From an uncultured Lachnospiraceae bacterium (GTDB lineage: Bacteria > Bacillota_A > Clostridia > Lachnospirales > Lachnospiraceae): DNA of 6,623 nucleotides. The position numbers and the translations under genes were made by a program. Of this stretch, positions 1 to 6,522 are shown in pieces. Numbering within the stretch: the stretch's first letter is position 1; every line of letters starts with the position of its first letter. The DNA lies in NCBI GenBank assembly GCA_947302185.1, contig CAMYVI010000144.1, positions 1 through 6,623 on the forward strand, read 5' to 3'. The notes beneath the pieces are model-generated. The model was not told where the DNA came from. It made no database searches and saw only the letters and a list, made by a program, of their open reading frames with translations.

Positions 1-156
1 TGAATTTATAGTTGAATGGTTAAAATTTTTTAAAATTTTGATGAAAAGAGAAAAACACATGAGAGACATCTGTCTCGTGATACTCATGCCGGACTTTTCG
101 ACCGAAAAGACAGAAAAAGCAGTACACATGCAACACTGTTTGGACAGGACGGGAAG
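1..156 (+). other. Ambiguous 5' region: leader, tail of an upstream gene, or lost N-terminus
   Basis: The first 60 bases are about 82% AT and contain a tandem 10-mer, TAAAATTTTT then TAAAATTTTG (21-40). Either copy could hold a -10-like TAAAAT, but no good -35 pairs with it. One + frame is open from the window edge to a TGA at 158-160, overlapping the next ATG as ATGA; this would be a gene tail of about 52 residues. The frame of the following gene is also open from 34 to 156, but it holds no ATG, GTG or TTG. Small inverted repeats occur: GAGAC/GTCTC (63-67/72-76), CATGA/TCATG (58-62/84-88) and CTTTTC/GAAAAG (94-99/104-109). They would fit a structured leader. The sequence does not decide between these readings. 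Confidence 0.4.
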
Positions 157-1473
157 ATGAGAGGCGGGCATGCGGCTCTTCCCGAACGTGTTCTGCGGTC
201 GAGACTTGCAGATACGGCTGAGGACATGCAGAACTATCTTAATTCGAACAAAAGGTCCGGAAACGGGCTGAAAACCGTATATTCCAGACTTTCAGAGCTG
301 GAGAAGACATTGACCGAACAGTCAGCGACGCCGCAGGGATTATCCCCCCAGATGCAGCGACTGCTGAAAACTATCAGGGAAAAGAAGCGCTCTCTTTCGC
401 GGATTATGGCCAGAAACACGCCTGTCAATCCGGAAGCACTCCGGTCATTTGATGAGGTCGGGGAGGGCATAGGATCCTGGGATGCTGCCGACGTGCTTCT
501 TTCCGGCTTGCTTAAGACAGTGAACGGCGTAATGAACGGAGAGCATCCATCCGTGGAGGGAATGAGTCAGGAGGATCTGGAGCATCTTCTGAATGAGAAG
601 GATGCCATGGACAGCCGTCACCGATACACGAAGAACCAACAGTCTCTCGGACTGATGGAGCAGGAATCCCTCGGCGATATCATTACCCGTCCCAACCGGG
701 TCATGCAGGAGGCGTCTGAGGTGGATCATTTTTCCCAGATACGGCGTGAAACCGGAAAGCATGAGGAGAACGCAGAGCTCTTCGAGAACCGGAAAGGTGA
801 GAGAGAACGGGCTGCTCTCGGAAAGAAGCATGATATCCTGAAAGACATAACCCGGAAAAACAGGAATGAACTTCGCCGCAGACAATCCAGGGACGGCCTG
901 GAAGCCGCCAGATCTATTATGCATGATAAGAGACGCGGAGGCGGGTTTGCACCTCTGGCTCTCATGGGATTGGGCGGAAACCTTTATAAAGGTTTCAACG
1001 GTATGAACTTTATGATGACGATGACCTCCGTGGCAGTGGGAAAAAATAAAAAAATGTCGGAGATCTCCGGAATCACGGAACGATATCTCGGCCTTGACGA
1101 GCTTTACCGAAATTTTATGACAAAGAACAGCGACATCAGAAACAGGACAGCTTTTCTGAAGCGGTATGGTAATGAAGGCAAGATGCGGAAAGTGATCCGG
1201 GATGAAATGAACAAGTCGTTCAAGAGCCGGGCGAATAAAGACCTCATGAAAAAATATGCACATGAACTCTGGAAGGGGGCATTCCTGAAGGAGGACGGTA
1301 CCGTAATTACGGAGCGGGAGCGGAAGTCCGAGGCTCCGGAGCAGAAACAGAAACGGAAGCTTTATGCGGATATGCTGCGGGCAATGGGCTTTAAAGTGAG
1401 GTACCCTGCTGTTGAGGGTGAAGCGCCCGGGACCAGGGCGGTGGATATTTTTAAGAAACTCATTTATTATTGA
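157..1473 (+). CDS. Uncharacterised charged protein, 438 residues
   Basis: I do not recognise the family. The ATG at 157 has AGGA at 146-149 (7-base spacing) and overlaps a possible upstream stop as ATGA, which would fit translational coupling. The frame is open back to 34 without a normal start codon, so the true N-terminus could lie further upstream if there is a frameshift. The protein is rich in Lys, Arg, Glu and Asp and looks mostly helical. Residues 40-83 and 200-260 are strongly charged and could form coiled coils. The one hydrophobic stretch is Gly- and Met-rich (about 262-295, including FMMTMTSVAVG); it is too polar to be a convincing membrane helix. Residues 300-375 are a basic helical region (LDELYRNFM, HELWKGAFL). 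The last part (about 380-438) includes an E/K/R-rich linker and ends IFKKLIYY. There is no signal peptide, so the protein is probably cytoplasmic. It lies 74 bases before the large surface-protein gene on the same strand and may share its transcript. It is a real gene judging by its length, codon use and ribosome binding site, but its function is unknown. Confidence 0.72.
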   Translation: MRGGHAALPERVLRSRLADTAEDMQNYLNSNKRSGNGLKTVYSRLSELEKTLTEQSATPQGLSPQMQRLLKTIREKKRSLSRIMARNTPVNPEALRSFDEVGEGIGSWDAADVLLSGLLKTVNGVMNGEHPSVEGMSQEDLEHLLNEKDAMDSRHRYTKNQQSLGLMEQESLGDIITRPNRVMQEASEVDHFSQIRRETGKHEENAELFENRKGERERAALGKKHDILKDITRKNRNELRRRQSRDGLEAARSIMHDKRRGGGFAPLALMGLGGNLYKGFNGMNFMMTMTSVAVGKNKKMSEISGITERYLGLDELYRNFMTKNSDIRNRTAFLKRYGNEGKMRKVIRDEMNKSFKSRANKDLMKKYAHELWKGAFLKEDGTVITERERKSEAPEQKQKRKLYADMLRAMGFKVRYPAVEGEAPGTRAVDIFKKLIYY

Positions 1474-1547
1474 CTTAATGAATCCAAAAGAAAGAGCAGT
1501 AAGACAGGGAGTGGAATATTAATCAATTATCATAACGGGAGAGAACT

Positions 1548-4500
1548 ATGAATAACAGGGGGAAAAGCATCAGAATTATACGTGAAAGGAATAGGAAAGC
1601 TGTAACGGCAAAGCGTGGAAATCGATTTTCGATTCTCTTATTGACTGCACTGGCTATTATAATGGTGACAGCCGTTCCGGCATATGCCACAACGAGTGCC
1701 CGGGCAGACGACGGCAATACAGATTATACCGTCAGTCAGATGCACAACGGATATTGTGTCATAACTTTTACCGTGCCGGGCACTTCCAAGGAAGTGTTTC
1801 TGACCGGAATCAGGGAAGATAAGGCCGATGAGATTTATCATAAATTCATTGATGCGTGGCAGGACGGGCAGGAATTCAGCGTCGCCGATGAATCCTTCAT
1901 CGATGCGGAAAAGCCGGCGGATTCCGATGATTCGGAATTGTCTGCATCCGCTGCAGCGAGCAATATGCTTGTCTATTCCGGATGGGCCGCTCAGATTGAT
2001 CCTGCCCTAAAACTTTTGTCGGAGGATGATTTATTTGCGAAAATGATTCCTGAATTTTCCGGTATGGCGGATGATTATCTTTCCGAATTTGATACACTCG
2101 GGACGCTGGAGTGGTTCTTCAGCGGAGCACTGTCCAGTGAACAAAAGGCCGTGAACGGGGAGCCGCTAAGTCCCCGGGGTTACCCGAACAGCGGAGGATA
2201 TCTTACAGCCTATGACGTATCATCTCTGGGAACCAGAGGATCTTTTGACGGATTGGGTTACACGATGAAACTAAAGGATATTCTCGCTGAACTCAGAGCG
2301 GGATCGGCGGTCGAGGTGGACAATGATACATGCGCGGTAACCTGTTTCGGCATGATTACGGATCCGACTTATCCTGATACGGATGAAGCGTATTATCAGT
2401 CGTTTATTGTTGCGGACAGTAATGACGATAAAGAGGCTGAGGAGAAGGACCGCCGCAAATTGCCGGATAAGCTGGAAGTTGTACCGGTCGGCAGCCGGTC
2501 ATTATTCGGGGCGAAGCTGAAAGGCTTTGCGGTCCTGAAGCCGTATGACGGCTCTGCCGGAATAGAAACGGATCAGCGGGCGTCTTGGGACAGAAGGCAG
2601 GATCCGGATCTGAGGATCCGGGGAATGAGCATGGATACTGAACCCGGTTCTGCCCTTCTTACCGGCTCTGTGATCCCTGAAGGTGAAGAATGCCATCTGA
2701 ATATTGGTATTCAGGAATACAGCGACGTCAATTTCAACGGAATAGTGTCGATACGGGCATCCCTTTCCCGGGACAATACGGAAGTGGCGGTCAGAGAGAT
2801 GACAGAGGAGGTTTCCCTGGAAAGCTATAAGACCGGGTATTTCTCGCTTGATTTTTCGTCTGAGGAGCTTACGGCAGGGAATTACCGGGTATCTGTCACG
2901 GTTGAAGCTGCACTTCCCGGCTCGGAAGCCTTCCTGTGTAATAATACTGCGGAATACAATTTTACCGTGACGAAAGATAAACTTCAGGAGATGGTTAACC
3001 CGACCATAGAGCTGGATATTGAAAATGTCATCATGGATGATACTGCGGCTGCGTACATTCATTACAGCGATCAGGATCTGGAACTGTTAAGATCCGCCGA
3101 TGCTGCTGCGATTGCAATAGCGCATTATGATGAGGGTGAGGATCCGGATTATCAGGTGCCGGATAACTATGGCTTCGGGGATGACGGTCTCCCGTCCGAT
3201 GTCAGTATTTATAAAGAGAAGAACTTCACGGAAGCATGTGTGTCAGCCTGCATAGACGGGAGAGTGTACAGATTACATTCGCCGATCTACCGGATACCTC
3301 GCGTCCGACTTACAGTGACATTGGGTCAGGACGAGACGGAGGAGTTTACGCCTGTTCCTTATGGCAGTACGCATCTGAACGAAGGAGAAGAGATATCTTT
3401 TGTAATCAAAAATGAATCGGTAGCCTGTGACGACGCGTTTTCCGGAGAATACTATCTTTCAGACAGTATAAGCACAGGTTCACCTTTGTCAGAGACTGAG
3501 GAATTTACACTGCTTCCGGGAGAGACGAGCACAGAATTCCGGGTCGCAGGCTGGGATGAACCTCTGGTTGGCGATACCAATCTTTATCTTGCATGGCAGG
3601 AAGAGGGAGGAAGCTTTAAAAGCACCAACGCAGCGCCCATCGGCACATTGCGGGTCATTCCGGATGAGCTTTTCAAAGTGCACTTCGAGCCGAACGGCGG
3701 AACCGGTACAATGGAGGATATTGAGGTGGCTTCCGGCAGGCAGATAGACTTGCCTGCAAGCGGATTTGCAGCTCCGACAGGAAAATTGTTCAGCAAATGG
3801 AGGGAAGGCAAGACTCACTATGCAGCAGGAGAAAAGTACACTGTGGAGGGAAACAGAACTTTTGAGGCTTTGTACCGTGACAAACTGCTTGCAGGGCATT
3901 CCGTTGATATCGGAAATGATGCAGTCAACGTTAGTTTCTTCCTGACACTTTCGGACGAGGTAATGCAGGATGGCGCTTCGGTTCGGTTCCACTGGGGAGA
4001 AAATGAAGAGAACATAGAGCTGTCGGGCGATTGTTATGACCCGGAAAAGCAGGCTTACAGGGCGATATGCAGCCTGAAGGCTCCGGACAAGAATGAGGTC
4101 ATCACGGCGGAGATCCTTCGTGACGGAAGGGTAATCGCGGTGCGGACTTACTCTCTGGAAAAATATCTGAGCGACATGCAATCTAATCTCGATGAGTTCT
4201 GGCAGAATGACTACCAGGGGGATGAGTATCTTCCCGATGTCTTTGATGATTTATCAGACATAATTGCGCAGCCCGGAGACGAAGAACTTCCGGGTGACGT
4301 AAGCTTTCCGTATCTTCCGTCGCTGTATGACTCGGAGGATACGGGAGCGGAGGATATGCCGAGTGCCGACGAGGAGCAGTGGGATTTTGAAGAGGGAGTC
4401 ATTTCAGGCGGTTATGTGGGCGTTTATGACGGGAAGGCGCACACGATCACTCTGACGATTCCGGAAGGAGCGGAAGCGAAGTTCGGAACAGAGGAAGGAA

Positions 4501-5444
4501 ATTACGACCTTGATGAAAAACCGACATATACCGGGGTTGGAGCTTATAAAGTTTATTATAAGGTGTCGAAGGATGATCTCATCCCTGTGACCGGGAGTGA
4601 GGATGTTATCATAAAGAAGGCGAATCCGGCAGTAACGGATCCGCTGGCAAGGGATCTTACATACAACGGTTCGGCGCAGAAATTAGTGAAGGCAGGGAGC
4701 GCCAAGGGCGGAAAGCTGCTATATGCTCTCGGAAAAAATGCTGATGAGGCTCCGAAAGAAGACCAATATTCCGAGAAGGTACCTTCGAAAACAGCTGCCG
4801 GAACGTATTATGTATGGTATAAAACGATCGGTGATGAGAACCATAACAACATTGGACCGGCCTGTGTACCGGCAACAATCAAAAGGAAAGATATCAGTGA
4901 AGCGGAAATAAAACTGAGCGACAAGAAGCTTCCTTATAGTGGGGTTACTCAGATTGTCTATGCCACTTCGGTGGAATTGAACGGTGAGGTTATTCCAACG
5001 AAGGCATATAAAGTGACCGGCGGATTTTCCGGTCTTCAGCCCGGAGAGTATACTCTGACGCTGGAAGGCGTGGGTAATTATACCGGCCAGGCTTCCGAAG
5101 TCTGGATTATTACGGCGGAACCGTCCGCTACGCCAACGCCGACAGCAACACCGGGACCGAAACCGACAGGCGTCACGATAACCCCGAGACCCGCGAAATC
5201 GCCGGCGACAACGGCCTCACCAAGCGCTGCGGCGTCACCTTCGCCGAAAGCCGCGGCGGGTGCAGCAGGTGCCGCGGGTGGCGGCGCTGGCGGCGGCGCT
5301 TCGGGATCATCCGCTTCAGCTTCCGGCGGGGCGGTAGGAACGGGAGACGATTCAAACCCTGCGCTGTGGGCTATATTGATGGCAGCCTGTGCGGTAGTTG
5401 TGCTGAGCGTTGTCCGGAATAAAACAAATACACATAAGGATTGA
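1548..5444 (+). CDS. Large modular exported surface protein with degenerate IdeS/Mac-like domain
   Basis: The start is supported by GGGAG at 1537-1541, 6 bases before the ATG. Seen: a long basic n-region (residues 1-27), a hydrophobic core (28-43) and a likely signal cleavage after AYA (47). About 95-332 resembles the IdeS/Mac cysteine endopeptidase fold but lacks the catalytic residues (separate entry). About 360-477 is a CARDB/Ig-like beta module, and 586-707 looks like another beta sandwich. About 709-777 matches the Listeria-Bacteroides (InlB B-type) repeat, with VHFEPNGGTG and a later FSKW. About 782-878 resembles an unnamed clostridial surface module beginning GHS. Residues 879-955 form an acidic linker. 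Three YDG/MBG-like modules follow: 955-1024 (YDGKAHTITL), 1025-1114 (LTYNGSAQ, GTYYVWYKTIGDENHN) and 1115-1189. Then come a Pro/Thr/Ala/Gly stalk (1190-1265), one membrane helix (1272-1289) and a short tail, RNKTNTHKD. LPXTG is absent; AVGTG stands in its place. Inferred role: membrane- or wall-anchored adhesin or binding protein. Domain names are from pattern memory, not a search. Confidence 0.94.
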   Translation: MNNRGKSIRIIRERNRKAVTAKRGNRFSILLLTALAIIMVTAVPAYATTSARADDGNTDYTVSQMHNGYCVITFTVPGTSKEVFLTGIREDKADEIYHKFIDAWQDGQEFSVADESFIDAEKPADSDDSELSASAAASNMLVYSGWAAQIDPALKLLSEDDLFAKMIPEFSGMADDYLSEFDTLGTLEWFFSGALSSEQKAVNGEPLSPRGYPNSGGYLTAYDVSSLGTRGSFDGLGYTMKLKDILAELRAGSAVEVDNDTCAVTCFGMITDPTYPDTDEAYYQSFIVADSNDDKEAEEKDRRKLPDKLEVVPVGSRSLFGAKLKGFAVLKPYDGSAGIETDQRASWDRRQDPDLRIRGMSMDTEPGSALLTGSVIPEGEECHLNIGIQEYSDVNFNGIVSIRASLSRDNTEVAVREMTEEVSLESYKTGYFSLDFSSEELTAGNYRVSVTVEAALPGSEAFLCNNTAEYNFTVTKDKLQEMVNPTIELDIENVIMDDTAAAYIHYSDQDLELLRSADAAAIAIAHYDEGEDPDYQVPDNYGFGDDGLPSDVSIYKEKNFTEACVSACIDGRVYRLHSPIYRIPRVRLTVTLGQDETEEFTPVPYGSTHLNEGEEISFVIKNESVACDDAFSGEYYLSDSISTGSPLSETEEFTLLPGETSTEFRVAGWDEPLVGDTNLYLAWQEEGGSFKSTNAAPIGTLRVIPDELFKVHFEPNGGTGTMEDIEVASGRQIDLPASGFAAPTGKLFSKWREGKTHYAAGEKYTVEGNRTFEALYRDKLLAGHSVDIGNDAVNVSFFLTLSDEVMQDGASVRFHWGENEENIELSGDCYDPEKQAYRAICSLKAPDKNEVITAEILRDGRVIAVRTYSLEKYLSDMQSNLDEFWQNDYQGDEYLPDVFDDLSDIIAQPGDEELPGDVSFPYLPSLYDSEDTGAEDMPSADEEQWDFEEGVISGGYVGVYDGKAHTITLTIPEGAEAKFGTEEGNYDLDEKPTYTGVGAYKVYYKVSKDDLIPVTGSEDVIIKKANPAVTDPLARDLTYNGSAQKLVKAGSAKGGKLLYALGKNADEAPKEDQYSEKVPSKTAAGTYYVWYKTIGDENHNNIGPACVPATIKRKDISEAEIKLSDKKLPYSGVTQIVYATSVELNGEVIPTKAYKVTGGFSGLQPGEYTLTLEGVGNYTGQASEVWIITAEPSATPTPTATPGPKPTGVTITPRPAKSPATTASPSAAASPSPKAAAGAAGAAGGGAGGGASGSSASASGGAVGTGDDSNPALWAILMAACAVVVLSVVRNKTNTHKD
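1830..2543 (+). other. Degenerate IdeS/Mac-like (C66-type) protease domain within the surface protein
   Basis: This is residues 95-332 of the surface protein. Residues 131-141 (LSASAAASNML) align without gaps to the IdeS active-site segment LCGAATAGNML, with Ser132 at the nucleophilic Cys94 position. Further matches to the family layout follow: SEDDLF (158-163), WFFSG (189-193) and GGYLTAYDV. The segment TCAVTCFG (261-268) fits SHVINLWG, with Cys262 in place of the catalytic His. VADSND (288-293) fits VTDSDA, keeping Asp290 but with Asn292 at the second Asp. GFAVLKP near 326-332 fits the closing GLFTLS strand. The order and spacing of the motifs agree with a papain-like IdeS fold. All reference residues are recalled from memory. 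The inference is a catalytically dead binding domain, though a merely similar papain-like family cannot be excluded. Confidence 0.62.
5118..5342 (+). repeat. Low-complexity coding tract for the wall-spanning stalk
   Basis: This stretch encodes residues 1191-1265 of the surface protein. First comes a Pro/Thr/Ser tract with repeated ATPTPTATPGP-like and SPxA units, then an Ala/Gly/Ser tract (AAGAAGGGAGGGASGSS). The DNA is markedly GC-rich (for example ggtggcggcgctggcggcgg) compared with the rest of the window. Such stalks commonly carry a surface protein through the peptidoglycan to its membrane or wall anchor. Length variation between strains is likely, but cannot be seen here. Confidence 0.7.
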
Positions 5445-5488
5445 GACTCAAAGATCAGATTGATTCGAATGAGGATGAAGCTGTACCG

Positions 5489-5541
5489 ATAATACCGGTT
5501 TTTCATTGCAATAAACTGCATGAGAAACCGGTATTATTTTT
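5489..5541 (+). terminator. Strong rho-independent terminator after the surface-protein gene
   Basis: A long hairpin begins 44 bases after the surface-protein stop. The left arm (5489-5510) and right arm (5517-5537) pair through the core ataataccggttt / aaaccggtattat and the inner tgca / tgca, with one bulged A, one G-U wobble and a 6-base loop (ataaac). The right arm runs straight into a T-run (5537-5541). The left side has no matching A-run, so it acts on the + strand only. It separates the surface-protein unit from cobS. Confidence 0.88.
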
Positions 5542-5548
5542 AAGGGAG

Positions 5549-5577
5549 TTGCGCAGATTGCTGCACGGTGCTAAAAT
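5549..5577 (+). promoter_or_regulatory. Candidate sigma-A promoter for cobS
   Basis: TTGCGC (5549-5554) and TAAAAT (5572-5577) are 17 bases apart, and TGC directly before the -10 hexamer makes an extended -10. The -35 matches the consensus only in TTG, while the -10 matches 5 of 6. It sits just after the terminator and about 27 bases before the cobS start, which is where a new unit needs a promoter. An imperfect inverted repeat (gcgcag/ctgcac, 5551-5566) falls in the spacer and could bind a regulator. The space between terminator and gene is too short for a cobalamin riboswitch. Confidence 0.5.
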
Positions 5578-5603
5578 GCCTGATATTATGACAGGAGAAG
5601 GAC

Positions 5604-6380
5604 ATGATAATGCTGCTGTATTCGTTGATCATCGCATTTGCAATGTACTCCGCTATTCCGATGCCGCGTGTGGATTGGAACGGAAAGAATATGTGCTATT
5701 CCCTCTGCTTCTTCCCGGTTGTGGGAGCAGCCCTTGGAGCTGTGTGCATTTTCTGGAACAGGGTATCCGTTTTATTCGGTGTGGGAAGCTTAGCGAGAAT
5801 TTGTATTTTTTCGGCAATTCCGATCATGATAACGGGAGGTATCCACGCGGATGGATTTGTCGATACGATGGATGCCGTACATTCCTGGCAGGATCGAAAG
5901 AAGAAACTGGAGATTCTGAAGGACAGTCATATAGGCGCATTTGCTGTAATCATGCTGCTGTTATACTATCTATGCATGATTGCGGCAATCTCAGAGATTC
6001 AATTTGAACGGACGGGAACGGAGGCGGCATTTGCCCTGTCGTTCATTTATTCGCGGGCTCTGGCCGGTACGGCACTCGTATTCGGAAAAAGTGCGAAAAA
6101 AGAAGGTCTTGCCTATACGTTTGCCAAAGCGGGAGATTTACGGATCGTGAGAGCCACTCTGATTGTGTGGAATATTGTCTGCGTGTCTGTCCTGTGTTAT
6201 ACAGACCTCAAGATGGGTATCGCATTCCTGTTTGCAGGCCCGCTGCTCGTTCTTCGTTTCCTCAGACATACGAAGAAAGAATTCGGCGGTCTGACGGGGG
6301 ATTTGTGCGGATGCTTTATCATGATGGCGGAACTGCTCTTTGCTGTAATCATATGTGTCTTCTGCCATCTCGGGATTTGA
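5604..6380 (+). CDS. cobS: Adenosylcobinamide-GDP ribazoletransferase (cobalamin synthase) CobS
   Basis: CobS joins adenosylcobinamide-GDP with alpha-ribazole (or its 5'-phosphate), giving adenosylcobalamin (or its phosphate) and GMP, at the cytoplasmic membrane. The 258 residues are the usual family length. The start has AGGAG at 5593-5597, 6 bases before the ATG. Family hallmarks are visible: an N-terminal segment with SAIPMP (16-21), FFPVVGAALGA (36-46), and the Asp-rich GGIHADGFVDTMDA (78-91), with Asp83, Asp87 and Asp90 likely binding Mg2+. EILKDSHIGAFA (103-114), Arg151 in YSRALAGT and GGLTGDLCGC (228-237) complete the set. Several hydrophobic stretches fit a polytopic membrane protein. 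It stands behind a strong terminator and its own candidate promoter, and is followed by a probable cobC, so it belongs to the cobalamin nucleotide-loop pathway rather than to the upstream surface protein. All key residues appear intact. Confidence 0.96.
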   Translation: MIMLLYSLIIAFAMYSAIPMPRVDWNGKNMCYSLCFFPVVGAALGAVCIFWNRVSVLFGVGSLARICIFSAIPIMITGGIHADGFVDTMDAVHSWQDRKKKLEILKDSHIGAFAVIMLLLYYLCMIAAISEIQFERTGTEAAFALSFIYSRALAGTALVFGKSAKKEGLAYTFAKAGDLRIVRATLIVWNIVCVSVLCYTDLKMGIAFLFAGPLLVLRFLRHTKKEFGGLTGDLCGCFIMMAELLFAVIICVFCHLGI

Positions 6381-6522
6381 ATCTGAAGCATAAGTTTTGT
6401 AATGTGTCTCTGTGATAATAAGTAAAGCGAAAAAGTCACTGACGCAGGGTTTCTGTGACGTCACTGTATACTGAATGCCCATAAGGAAACTTGTCCCTGA
6501 TATGGGAAAAAAGGAGCAAGGT
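6381..6522 (+). promoter_or_regulatory. Intergenic region before the phosphatase gene with promoter-like and palindromic elements
   Basis: This 142-base gap holds no gene that I can support. An extended -10-like TGTGATAAT lies at 6411-6419 with no clear -35. A second -10-like TATACT lies at 6467-6472, two bases after a perfect 10-base palindrome, GTGACGTCAC (6455-6464). GTCACTG occurs twice, at 6435-6441 and 6460-6466. CCCATA/TATGGG (6478-6483/6501-6506) could form a weak hairpin just ahead of the GGAG ribosome binding site (6513-6516). No T-run follows any hairpin, so I see no terminator for cobS. The two cobalamin genes may be co-transcribed, with an extra internal promoter possible. Confidence 0.35.

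Noticed and set aside
445..1263. Long open frame on the minus strand (272 codons) antisense to the orphan gene
   Set aside because: It lies wholly inside the + strand gene, has no clear ribosome binding site, and its protein looks like a reverse-frame shadow. The + frame is longer and has a good ribosome binding site.
1478..1522. 14-codon open frame (MNPKERAVRQGVEY) between the orphan gene and the surface-protein gene
   Set aside because: There is no ribosome binding site before its ATG, and it is too short to support without conservation evidence.
3489..4181. Minus-strand open frame of 230 codons inside the surface-protein gene
   Set aside because: The + strand here encodes recognisable modules (InlB-type repeat and others), so the antisense frame is a by-product of codon bias.
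5078..5521. Minus-strand frame rich in Ala, Pro and Val opposite the stalk-coding tract
   Set aside because: It reads the low-complexity GC-rich stalk in antisense and crosses the terminator. It is an artefact of repeated codons.
5441..6007. + frame of 188 codons overlapping the start of cobS
   Set aside because: It runs through the terminator hairpin and then overlaps cobS in another frame, where the CobS motifs are unmistakable. It has no ribosome binding site of its own.
6431..6470. Possible cobalamin riboswitch, because GTCACTG resembles the conserved CCACTG element
   Set aside because: The rest of the riboswitch core and the B12 box are absent, and the 142-base gap is short for this class.
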